Of a DNA stretch of 64,000 nt, positions 45,851 through 54,758 are shown one piece after another. The stretch covers positions 1 through 64,000 of the forward strand of contig CAVPCY010000017.1 of NCBI GenBank assembly GCA_963702525.1. The letters are read 5' to 3'. Numbering within the stretch: position 1 is the first letter of the stretch; every line of letters begins with the position of its first letter. The notes beneath the pieces were generated by a model. That model was not told the origin of the DNA, did not search any database, and was given only the letters and a program-made list of their open reading frames with translations. The stretch comes from CAVPCY01 sp963702525. GTDB lineage: Bacteria > Actinomycetota > Coriobacteriia > Anaerosomatales > PHET01. The translations under genes were made by a program, and so were the position numbers.

Positions 45851-46482
45851 GCGCGGACGTCCTCTCGGCGTTGGCTGCCGGCTTCGCCCTCGGTGCGAGC
45901 CTCATCATCGCGATCGGCGCGCAGAACGCCTTCGTGCTACGCCAGGGGCTCGCCCGCGACCACACCTTCGCCGTCGCGCTCACCTGCGTGCTGTGTGACG
46001 TGACACTCATCGCCGCAGGCGCCGTGGGTTTCGGCGGCCTCGTGGCGCGGTTCCCCACCGTGGCGTCGGTCGCCGCCTGGGGTGGAGCCGCCTTTCTCGC
46101 GGTCTACGGAGCGCTGTCGCTGCGATCGGCGCTCCGGCCTCACACGTTGCGTGCCGAGGACGCGCCGACCCACGGCATGTTCGCGTCGACCGGCTCGGCC
46201 GTGACCGCCACGCTCGCGATCAGCCTGCTCAACCCGCACGTCTACCTGGACACCGTCGTACTGCTCGGCAGCGTGGCGTCTCAGTACCCGGCGGGCATGC
46301 GCACGTGGTTCACGCTGGGCGCGATGGTGGCATCGACCGTCTGGTTCTTCGGCCTGGCCTACGGGGCGAGGCTGCTCGAGCCGCTCTTCGCGAAGCCGGT
46401 AGCCTGGCGCGTCCTCGATGGAGCGATCGCCGGGATCATGTGGTGGATCGCCGCGAGTCTGGTGCTGGGGCAGCTCGGCTAG
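45847..46482 (+). CDS. LysE/ArgO-family amino-acid exporter
   Basis: 211 residues with six helices. The start has FALGASLIIAIGAQNAFVLRQGL, and ATLAISLLNPHVYLDTVVLLGS lies at about residues 120-141, the conserved LysE family segments. It probably exports arginine or lysine. GTG 45847 overlaps the previous stop. Confidence 0.92.
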   Translation: MSADVLSALAAGFALGASLIIAIGAQNAFVLRQGLARDHTFAVALTCVLCDVTLIAAGAVGFGGLVARFPTVASVAAWGGAAFLAVYGALSLRSALRPHTLRAEDAPTHGMFASTGSAVTATLAISLLNPHVYLDTVVLLGSVASQYPAGMRTWFTLGAMVASTVWFFGLAYGARLLEPLFAKPVAWRVLDGAIAGIMWWIAASLVLGQLG

Positions 46483-46532
46483 GGGCGGCCACGCGTCCTG
46501 ACGGACCCAGCGGTCTCTGCGGCGCGTTCGCG

Positions 46533-46922
46533 CTATCCGAGCGCCTCGGCGACTCCGATTATCGGGATGCCCGCGTACTCGCCCAGGTCGAGCAGGTGCC
46601 GGTCGCCGGAGACGATCGAGTCGGCTCCACCTTCGACCGCGCACTCGAGCACCCGGTTGTCGGGCTCGTCGGCGAGGACCGAGAGATGGTGTGAGGGTCG
46701 CGCGATGTGGGCGATGCGCGCGACCTGCATCACGACCGCGTCGACATGATCGGCGTCGAACTCCAGCTTGTCAGCGAGCACCCGGGCTAGTTCTGCGAGC
46801 AGAGCAGGTGAGGTCACCAACTCCAGCTCCCCGGTGATCGCGCGTCTCATCAGCTCAGCAGGACGGCCCCCGTACGCGTAGGCCGAGACGAGGACGTTCG
46901 TGTCGAAGACGACCCTAGCCAC
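46533..46922 (-). CDS. PIN-domain toxin (VapC/COG1569-like)
   Basis: 129 residues. FDTNVLVSAYAYGG gives the first acidic residue and Asn, LLAELARVL the Glu, and ADSIVSGDRHLLDL the last acidic group. It is an RNA-cleaving toxin by family knowledge. GTG start; overlaps the antitoxin by 8 bases. Confidence 0.9.
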   Translation of the reverse strand: MARVVFDTNVLVSAYAYGGRPAELMRRAITGELELVTSPALLAELARVLADKLEFDADHVDAVVMQVARIAHIARPSHHLSVLADEPDNRVLECAVEGGADSIVSGDRHLLDLGEYAGIPIIGVAEALG

Positions 46923-47169
46923 CCTCGCGGGCCTCGGCGATCAAGCGCTCGACGTCGGCCTCGGTCCGGACTCCTAGCCGCTCCGCCTGCGCTCGCCCGT
47001 ACTCCGCCAACTCCTCGAACACCTCGAGCTCGCGCTGTTCGCGGTAGATGCGGACCATGTCGCGGAACAGCTCACTCTTGCTGCGGCCCTCGCGCCTAGC
47101 CATCGCCTCGACCTGCTCGGCGGTTTCCGGCGGGACCGAGAAGCCGATCGTCACTGCGGTGCGTGCCAC
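46915..47169 (-). CDS. RHH/CopG-type antitoxin
   Basis: 84 residues from GTG 47169. TIGFSVPPETAEQVEAMARREGRSKSELFRDMVRIY is a ribbon-helix-helix DNA-binding domain. The acidic helical tail would cover the PIN toxin. A palindrome overlapping its promoter lies upstream. Confidence 0.9.
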   Translation of the reverse strand: MARTAVTIGFSVPPETAEQVEAMARREGRSKSELFRDMVRIYREQRELEVFEELAEYGRAQAERLGVRTEADVERLIAEAREGG

Positions 47170-47195
47170 TACTGCCCCCGTTCGTCGACAGGGAC

Positions 47196-47225
47196 AGTCT
47201 AGCGCGGTTGCAAACCGTTTACAAC
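47196..47225 (-). promoter_or_regulatory. Promoter and palindromic operator of the toxin-antitoxin pair
   Basis: On the minus strand TTGTAA, 17 bases, then TAGACT gives a -35/-10 pair (-10 at 47196-47201). Overlapping the -35, GTTGCAAAC-C-GTTTACAAC (47207-47225, plus strand) is an inverted repeat with one mismatch, fitting repression by the antitoxin. Confidence 0.65.
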
Positions 47226-47241
47226 GCGGAGACCGCGCGCC

Positions 47242-47767
47242 CTACTCGGCGTCGCGGACCTTCAGCTCCAGCAGGCAGCGCTGGCCGCCGGGCTGCGGCT
47301 GACGCTCCAGGAACGTGAGCTCGAGACCGGCGCCCTCGAAGGTGCCCTCGTCGACCGCGGCCGCGATCTCGCACAGCGTGTCGATCTCCTCGGCCGAGAG
47401 CCCCGCCTCGCTCCACGCGTCCACGAGCGGGCACGACTCCATCCGCAGCACGAGCCGCCCCTCGTCGCGCTCCTCTACTCCGGGCGCGAACAGCGCACCG
47501 GCACACGGCGAGCCCTCACAGAAGATGCGTCCGACGGTCGTCCAGGTCGCCCGCCTCGGCCGCGGGACGGTACTTCTGGCCCACCTCGATACCGCGGCGC
47601 CGGATGGCGCGCTTCATCACCTCGGTGGCCTTGGAGCGGCCCATCTCGGCCGACATCTCCTCGAAGAGGTGGTAGTACATGAGCGCTCGGTTCTCGAACG
47701 CCGCGCGGGTCTCGGCGCGTGACTTCGAAAGCTGCGCTTGGCAGGACTCGTGACCGGTGCCGTCCAT
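47242..47767 (-). CDS. L-2-amino-thiazoline-4-carboxylic acid hydrolase-like protein (frameshifted)
   Basis: The ATG at 47765-47767 follows GAGGAGAG. The N-terminal helical region has RALMYYHLFEEMSAEMGRSKATEVMKRAIRRRG. After a frame change near 47520, GRIFCEGSPCAG and LRMESCPLVDAWSEAGLSAEEIDTLCEIA follow, matching the ATC hydrolase family (PF14196). In Pseudomonas this enzyme opens the thiazoline ring to S-carbamoyl-cysteine. Most family members are uncharacterised. Confidence 0.72.
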
Positions 47768-47867
47768 GTGGCTCTCCTCGATGCGATGGGCTCTCTCACG
47801 AGTGTATGCCCGAGCGGCGCGCTTAAGGATAGAATCGACACCACACACAACGAACGAGAGGGTCACG

Positions 47868-48145
47868 ATGACCGACGAGAACATCCCGGACGCACGAGCA
47901 GACCGCCGAGCAGCCGGAAGAAGCGCCGAAGCCAGACGCCGGCGGCGACCGAGTCCACCGAGCCTGCGGACGAGAAGCGGCCGCTCAAGGAGGGCCTGCG
48001 CGAGGGCGCAGCGAAGGCGTTCGGCCTCGCAGTGGAGGTCGGGTCACTGCTGGGAGGGCAGAGCGGCGAGATCGTCGACGCCGAGCGCGAAGTCGCCTCC
48101 TCGGAAGCCGAGGAGTTCATCGACCGCATAGACGGCGAGGGCTAG
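47868..48145 (+). CDS. Small acidic protein (frameshifted)
   Basis: MTDENIPDA starts at 47868, with GAGAGGGTC upstream. A second frame continues EQTAEQPEEAPKPDAGGD and a third TEPADEKRPLKEGLREGAAKAFGLAVEVGSLLGGQSGEIVDAEREVASSEAEEFIDRI to 48145. Two indels are needed. The joined product is about 92 residues, acidic and helical. No family known. Confidence 0.5.
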
Positions 48146-48229
48146 GCGCCCGGCGGGCATCACTGCGGGACAGCGCGCCACTTCGACGGCGCGGTTAGGC
48201 ACTTCACTCACGAGGGGAAGGGTGGATCC

Positions 48230-48804
48230 ATGGCCGAGGTCAACCGCGTGGGCAAGAAGCTCACCACGCTGCGGGAGTCGCTGGGGCTGTCGGTGGACGA
48301 GCTCGCCGATCGGTGCTCGTGCGACGCCGCCACCATCGAGCGTCTGGAGAGCGGGGAGTCGGCACCGTCGCTTGCGCCGCTCGTCAAGGTGACCCGCGCG
48401 CTGGGAGTACGTCTCGGCACGCTGCTCGACGACGACACGCAGCTCGGTCCCGGTCGTGACACGCGCCGGCGAGGCGGCCTCTGTGGCCCGGGTGCGCGAC
48501 CTCGAAACCGCTTCGGGAGGCGGCACGCTCGACTTCTTCTCGCTCGCGGCCGGCAAGGCGGCGCGCCACATGGAGCCGTTCATCATCACGGTGCACCCGG
48601 GCGAAGACCGAGAGCTCTCCGAGCACGAAGGCGAGGAGTTCATGTACGTGCTCGATGGCACCATCGAGGTCGAGTACGGCAAGGACCTCTACACGCTCAC
48701 GCAGGGTGACAGCATCTACCTCGACTCGATCGTGCCGCACCAGGTGCGCGGCGGCTCGCCCGTCGCCCGCCCGCATACTCGCCGTCGTCTACGCGCCGTT
48801 CTAG
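48230..48804 (+). CDS. XRE-family regulator with cupin domain (two frameshifts)
   Basis: ATG 48230. The XRE helix-turn-helix (about residues 5-65) has LRESLGLSVDELADRCSCDAATIERLESG. A frame change near 48456 leads to a cupin domain (FIITVHPGEDRELSEHEGEEFMYVLDGTIEVEYGK), with another near 48770 giving LAVVYAPF to TAG 48802. Such regulators usually control the adjacent metabolic gene, here an acyl-CoA ligase 12 bases away, with the cupin sensing a small ligand. Confidence 0.85.
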
Positions 48805-48815
48805 GAGGGCGCGAG

Positions 48816-50559
48816 ATGAGCACACCCGCCACCGAGCTGCACACCGAGCTGACGATCGGCCAGTACTTCGATCACGGTCGTCGCCGAGCAGCCCGACCAC
48901 GACTTCGTCGTCTACCCCGACCGCGACCTGCGATGGACCTACGGCGAGTTCGACGATCGCGTGACGGCGCTGGCCAAGGGGCTGCTCGCCATCGGCCTGC
49001 AGAAGGGCGATAACCTGGGCATCTGGGCGCGCAACGTGCCCGACTGGCTCACCTTCGCCTTCGCGACCGCCAAGATCGGCGTCGTGCTGGTCACGGTCAA
49101 CCCGGTCTACAAGAGCCACGAGCTCGCCTACGTCATCAAGCAGTCGGACATGAAGGCGCTTTGCATCATCGACGCCTTCCGCGACGTGGACTACGTCGAG
49201 ATCGTGCGCGGGCTGGTGCCCGAAGCGGCGACCCAAGCGCGCGGACACCTCGACTCGCCTGAGTTCCCGCAGCTCAAGAGCCTCATCTACATGGGGCCCG
49301 AGAAGCACCGCGGCTTCTACACGACGCCGGAACTGATCCTTCTCGGCCAGCACTACGACGATGCGGCGTACGAAGAGGCGCGCGAAGGTCAGCACGCCGA
49401 CGATGTCATCAACATGCAGTACACCTCGGGCACCACGGGCTTCCCCAAGGGCGTCATGCTCACCAGCCGAAACATCCTCAACAACGGCTTCTACATCGGC
49501 GAGCGTCAGAACTTCACCGCCGAGGACCGGCTCTGCTTGCCGGTGCCGCTCTTCCACTGCTTCGGCATCGTGCTGGGCGTGCTCGCGACGCTCACTCACG
49601 GCGGCACGCTCGTCATGGTCGAGAGCTTCGACCCGGTCATCGTGCTCGCGGCGGTGCAGAAGGAGAAGGCGACCGCGCTCTACGGCGTGCCGACGATGTT
49701 CATCGCCGAGCTCGACCACCCCATGTTCGACCTGTTCGACCTCACGTCGCTTCGCACCGGGATCATGGCGGGCTCGCCGTGTCCCATCGAGACGATGCGC
49801 CAGGTCATCGACAAGATGCACGCCTCCGAGATGACCATCGCCTACGGGCTCACCGAGGCCTCGCCGGTCTTCACGCAAACGACGACCGACGACTCGCTCG
49901 AGCGCAAGTGCGAGACGGTGGGGCGCAAGCACGACGAGATAGACGTGCGGGTGGTCGACCCCGAGACCGGCGAGGACTGTCCGCCGGGTGTGCCGGGCGA
50001 GTTGCTGTGCCGCGGCTACAACATCATGAAGGGCTACTACAAGATGCCCGAGGCCACCGAGGCCGCCGTCGACAAGGACGGCTGGCTGCACTCGGGGGAC
50101 CTGGGCACCGTGGACGAGGACGGCTACTACCGCATCACCGGGCGCATCAAGGACATGATCATCCGCGGCGGCGAGAACATCTACCCGCGCGAGATCGAGG
50201 AGTTCCTCTACACCATGCCCGGCGTCAAAGACGTGCAGGTGGTGGGCGTGCCCGACGCCAAGTACGGCGAGGTCGTGGGCGCGTTCATCATGCGCTTCGC
50301 CGGCAGCGACATCACCGAGTCCGACGTGCAGGAGTTCACGCGGGCGCGCTTGGCCCGCTACAAGTGCCCCAAGTACGTCTTCTTCGTCGACGAGTACCCG
50401 CAGACGGCAAGCGGCAAGATCCAGAAGTACAAGCTGCGTGAGATGGCCGCCGAGGCGGTGGGCGTGGCCGACGTGGCTGTCTACGCGAGCGAGGCGCCCG
50501 AGGCCGACCCGGACGCGACAGACAACGACTGTGCGGTGCGCGGCACCGGCGGCGCGTAG
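48816..50559 (+). CDS. AMP-forming acyl-CoA synthetase (long/medium-chain fatty-acid ligase family; frameshifted)
   Basis: The ATG at 48816 follows AGGAGG. An extra base near 48880 shifts frame before VVAEQPDHDFVVYPDRDLRWTY. The AMP-binding motif is YTSGTTGFPKG, then AYGLTEASPVF, SGDLGTVDEDGYYRITGRIKDMIIRGGENIYPREIEE and the C-terminal lysine in QTASGKIQKYKLR. About 580 residues, normal length. Activates a carboxylic acid with ATP and CoA. Probably controlled by the preceding XRE-cupin protein. Confidence 0.92.
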
Positions 50560-50601
50560 CACGCGCGACTGATAACATCCGGACGAGCGAAAGGGATCAC
50601 C

Positions 50602-51028
50602 ATGGCGACAAAGACGGACTTCACCCCCGAGGAGTGGCAGGTCTTCCAGTGGGCGGTGCTCGACACCATGGCCTACATGGCGATGGCCGAGCAGGGCTTC
50701 TGGGACACCTTCAAGGAGACGACCGCGGCCGCGAAGTACCTGGCCAGACGCGAAGGCGAACAGCACGAGCCTGTTCGTGCGCGACCTGGCGGGCGACATC
50801 CGCACGAAGAAGGACAAGGACGTGACGGGCAACCCGGCCGACATGGCGGGCGAGGTCGCGGAGCGCGTGAGTGAAGCGGCCGGCATCGTCGCGGCGAAGG
50901 CCCCCGACGAACTCGAGGCGTTCAAGCTGTTCGTGCTCGGAGTCGCCGAGGCCACGGCGGAGGCTGCCGACGGCGTGGGGCCGAACGAGGCCCAGGCGAT
51001 CGAGAAGATCCGGGCGGCGCTGGGCTAG
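50602..51028 (+). CDS. Conserved-looking hypothetical protein (frameshifted)
   Basis: About 141 residues from ATG 50602, after GAAAGG. The start reads MATKTDFTPEEWQVFQWAVLD. A frame change near 50757 leads to SLFVRDLAGDIRTKKDK and a helical end EAFKLFVLGVAEATAEAADGVGPNEAQAIEKIRAAL. Soluble, all-helical composition. No family recognised. Confidence 0.6.
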
Positions 51029-51053
51029 TCGGCCGTTTCGAGGCGGGAGCGAC

Positions 51054-52323
51054 TTGGAGAACCCGAAGCTCCTCATAGCGCTGCTGGTGGTGCTCGCGTA
51101 TGCGCTCGTGTCGCGCAAGCTCGGGCGCTGGTGGATCAGCATGCCCATGGCGATGCTCGTCGCGGGCTACGCTCTGGGCCCGGGCGGGCTTGGCGTCGTG
51201 GTCGAGAACCCGCTCGGCGAGGTCGTGCGGACCGTCGCCGAAGCGACGCTTGCGCTGATGCTGTTCCACGACGCCGTTCGGATCGACCTCGTGGCGCTTC
51301 GCAAGGGCCGCCGGATTCCGGTTCGGCTGCTGGGTATCGGACTTCCGGTGATGATCTTGGCGGGGACCGCCGTTGCGCTCGGGCTCATGCCCGCCCTAGG
51401 CATCGTGGGGGCCGCGCTCATCGCGACGATGCTCGCGCCGACCGACGCTGCGCTTGGCGAGGCGGTCGTCTCGGACAAGCGACTGCCCGTCGCCATCCGT
51501 CAGGGACTCAACGTGGAGAGCGGCTTGAACGACGGTCTCTCGGTGCCCATCTTCCTCGTACTGCTCGCGCTTGCGGCCGAGCCGGGCGGGCTGGAGTCCG
51601 GTGCGCTGCTCGCCGAGATCGTGCGCCAGATCGGGTACGGCTTGCTGGCCGGCCTCGTTGTCGGCGGGGGAGGCGGTCTGCTGTTTCGGGCTGCGCGCTC
51701 GCGGTCATCGATCGGCAGGGCTTGGCAGCCGATCGGCGTGCTGGTCATCGCCCTGAGCTGCTTCATCTCCGCGGCCGCGCTTGGAGGAAGCGGATTCATC
51801 GGCGCGTTCGCCGGGGGCGTGATCTTCGGGGTGGCCTCCGGTGCCCGTGACGCCGAGACGAACGGCCTGACCGGCAGTGTCGGGACCATCTTGGACGCCA
51901 TGAGCTTCCTGTTGTTCGGCGCAGCCCTCCTGCCGTTCCTTCTGCCGTTCCTGACGTGGCAGGCGGTCGTATACGCGGTCCTGAGCCTTGTGGTGCTCAG
52001 GACCCTCTCCGTTGCCGTGGCGACCCTGGGAACCGGTGCTCGTTGGCAGACCGTCGCGTTCATGGGGTGGTTCGGACCTCGCGGGCTTGCGACGGTGGTG
52101 TTCACGGTGCTGCTGCTCGACGAGGCGATTCCCAACGGCGACTTCATCGCTGCGACAGCCGCGATCTGCATCGCGCTGAGCGTTGTCGCTCACGGACTCA
52201 CCGCGCCGCCGCTCGTGTCGGCATACTCTCGCTGGTGGGAGAGCGCGGTAGCGAAGTCGTGCCGAGTCGCTCGAGGGGGCCGGCGTCAGCGAGCACCCCG
52301 GCCCGGCGTCGATGCTCCGCTAG
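51054..52323 (+). CDS. CPA1-type cation:proton antiporter (NhaP-like; C-terminal frameshift)
   Basis: TTG 51054, with GGGAG upstream. Twelve or so helices, with ATMLAPTDAALGEAVVSD and ESGLNDGLSVP carrying the ion-binding Asp residues and FGPRGLATVVFTVLLLDEA near the end, as in the CPA1 family. At the G run 52273-52277 a frame change gives the short ending VSEHPGPASMLR to TAG 52321; the uncorrected frame runs on antisense to the next gene and is not credible. About 420 residues. Exports Na+ or K+ in exchange for protons. Confidence 0.86.
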
Positions 52324-52796
52324 GGCGCGGGCGGGTCTACTCGTCGGCCAGGCGCGGCCCGTCGGACGAGGAAGTAGGTGGCTCCGAGTCCCACGATCAG
52401 GAAGCCGAGCGCGAAGAGCACCATCGGGTCGTACTTGGTGAGGTCGAGGATGATGACCTTCCGTGCGAGCGCGATGATGGCCACCAGCACGACGATCTCG
52501 ACGTGGATCGAGTGCTTGCGGAAGTAGACCTCGACCGTCTCGATGAGCTCGAGCGCGATCAACACCGTCAGGAACAGCCCGAGAGTCGCAAGCATCTCCT
52601 CTTCGGACATGACGATCGCTCTGGTGGCGGCCACATCTCCGGGGAGCACGGCCACGAAGAATGCATACACGATCTCGACGGTGACCAGCGCCACGAGCAG
52701 GAACATCAGCGCCATCAGGATCCCCGCGATGACGCGTTTTCCGACCTGTGACCATCTCAGGATGTTCTGCACCGACTTGGACTGCGGCTCTTCCAT
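52320..52796 (-). CDS. PsiE-family membrane protein
   Basis: 158 residues from the ATG at 52794-52796, which follows GGGGGGAG. Four helices, with FLTVLIALELIETVEVYFRKHSIHVEIVVLVAIIALARKVIILD as the diagnostic PsiE (phosphate-starvation-inducible E) core. Function poorly known. It is convergent with the antiporter; their stop codons nearly overlap. Confidence 0.85.
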   Translation of the reverse strand: MEEPQSKSVQNILRWSQVGKRVIAGILMALMFLLVALVTVEIVYAFFVAVLPGDVAATRAIVMSEEEMLATLGLFLTVLIALELIETVEVYFRKHSIHVEIVVLVAIIALARKVIILDLTKYDPMVLFALGFLIVGLGATYFLVRRAAPGRRVDPPAP

Positions 52797-52978
52797 CTGG
52801 CGCGCTCCCCCCGGCTGCTTCAGCGACCCCCATGATAGCCGCACTCGGGTCCGGATGTGATGACCGGAGAGCGAGCATCGCGCGACCGAGTGTGGAAGAA
52901 TCACCTTCAGAGGCGCTCCGTGGCAGTGTCGCACCATCCGGTTTCTGTGCACGGGGCTGTAACGAGAGAGGAAGTGCG

Positions 52979-53761
52979 ATGAGGCGGTTCTTCAGAGTCC
53001 TCGAGCGTAGCTGCGCTCGCGATGCTCGTGGTGGGCATGGTTGGGTGCGGTAGCGCGGCGCCGAAGGCGGACCCCGCTGCACTTGAGGGCGTCGAGTGGG
53101 GCCTGACCGGGTCGAGCATGAGCTCGGCGGACCTGGGTGCGGCCAGGATCACCGCGAAGTTCGATGGCAAGACCGTGTCTGGCTTCTCGGGCGTCAATCA
53201 ATACACGGGCGGCTATACGGCGGGCACCGATGGGTCGTTCAAGGTCGGCAAGATAGCCGCCACTCTCATGGCGGGTCCCGAACCGCTTATGAAGGCCGAG
53301 AGCGCCTATCTCAAGCTCCTCGAAGGGTGCGACTCGTTCGCAGTGACCGGCGGCGTGCTGACGCTTTCGACCGGTGGCAACGAGACGCTGACCTACGAGA
53401 AGGCCAAGCCGGCGAGCCTTCCCGGGACGAGCTGGACGGTGATCGGCTACAACAACGGCAAGCAGGCGGTTACCGGTCCGTCGGCCGAGGCGACGCTCAC
53501 GCTCGCGTTCGGGACCGATGGGGCGGTGTCCGGGTTTGGCGGCGTGAACAACTTCAACGGCCCGTTCGAGTCGACCGAGAAGACGGTGAAGATCGGTCCG
53601 CTGGCGGCAACCATGATGGCCGGTCCGCAGGAACTGATGGACCAGGAGACCCAGTACTTGGCCGCGCTCGAGAACTCGTCGGTGTGGGCACTCGTGCAGG
53701 GGCGGCTCGAAATGAGAGACGGCAGCGGGGCGACGCAGGTCATGGCGGTGCCCCAGGAGTA
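52979..53761 (+). CDS. META-domain lipoprotein (two domains; frameshifted start)
   Basis: ATG 52979 after GAGAGGAAG. The signal is split by a frame change near 53008 and continues MLVVGMVGCG with a lipobox. Two META (HslJ-like) domains follow: one with TAKFDGKTVSGFSGVNQYTGGY and one with LAFGTDGAVSGFGGVNNFNGPF, each with MAGP and a following Glu/Met. Envelope stress or unknown role. Confidence 0.85.
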
Positions 53762-53807
53762 GCGCGGTCGGCGCGGTTCCGTGTGACCTAGCCCGACAAT
53801 GCCCAGG

Positions 53808-54714
53808 CTAGGTCCACTCCTCTGAGCCGGTGAAGTCGACCGTCAGCCACTTGTCGGTGCCGTGCGCGCCGAGCGCGTCCGCGACTGCGTCTCGGATGGC
53901 ATCCAGGTCGGCCACGGTCCCGAGCTGTCGCTCGGGGTCCACGACGATGTGTATCTCGATGAACTGCCCGCGACCGACCTTGGCGGCGTAGCTGGTGTAG
54001 CCGGACGAACCCGTATCGAGCCACGATCTCGTCCATGGCGGCGTGAACCTGGGCGTCCAAGTCGCCCGGGGTGATCATCAGGATCTCAGTGAGCGCCTTG
54101 CGCACGGTTCGCACCGGTATGCCGATCATCGCCAAGCTCAGTATCCCGAGTATCGCCGGGTCTACGTAGGGCGCCAGATAGGCGTAAGGGGTGGACGTGA
54201 GCCACAACGCGAAGATGAACGCGGCTGCCGTCGCCGCAGTGGCCAGCGCCGACATGAGCCAACCCTGAGCATCGAGGTGGATGAACTCGGACTTTGCAGC
54301 GCGGTTGGTGCGCTTCTCGTAGAAGTACATCCAGAAGCATGCCGCCGCCATCACGAGCGAGTAGCCGATCGCCCAGCCAAGCTCGACTTCGGTTCCCCCG
54401 GACATGAAGGTGCCGACGGCGTCGAAGAAGGCGTAGACGCACAGGACCATCAGCAGGCCGCCGTAGAATGCGAGGCTCATCGGCTCGATGTGCCAGTACC
54501 CGTACTGGAACGTACGGTTCTCCTCGCGGGTGACCAGCCGCGCGATCCACAGTCCCAGTACCCCCATTGCGACGTCGACCACCGAGAACAACCCGTCGAA
54601 TACGATCGCAGTCGAACCCGAGAGCAGGCCCAGGAGCACGGCGAAGGCGCCAAGTAGCGCGCTCAGCAGCACAGAGAGCTTGAGTGTCCGTTGTTCGGCT
54701 GCCGAGTCGGTCAT
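53808..54714 (-). CDS. Cation diffusion facilitator (CDF) transporter (C-terminal frameshift)
   Basis: The ATG at 54712-54714. Six helices, with FDGLFSVVDVAMGVLGLWIARL and SEFIHLDAQGWLMSALATAATAAAF carrying the Asp/His metal site in its usual spacing. A frame change near 54005 turns YGFVRLHQL into a typical C-terminal domain ending DFTGSEEWT, stop 53808-53810. Exports zinc, iron or manganese. Third gene of the peptidase-AbgT-CDF unit. Confidence 0.85.
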
Positions 54715-54758
54715 GCGCGGTTCGCTGCCGACCGCCGCCGACACCCACAGCGCGCGCG

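Noticed and set aside
48697..50955. 752-residue open frame on the minus strand across the acyl-CoA ligase
   Set aside because: It is an antisense shadow of a clear AMP-binding enzyme. The translation is rich in Arg, His and Val with no domain, as expected from GC-rich codons read backwards.
51054..52751. Antiporter as a 560-residue protein with a hydrophilic tail
   Set aside because: The tail is antisense to the PsiE gene; a one-base change in a G run gives a normal short end at 52323.
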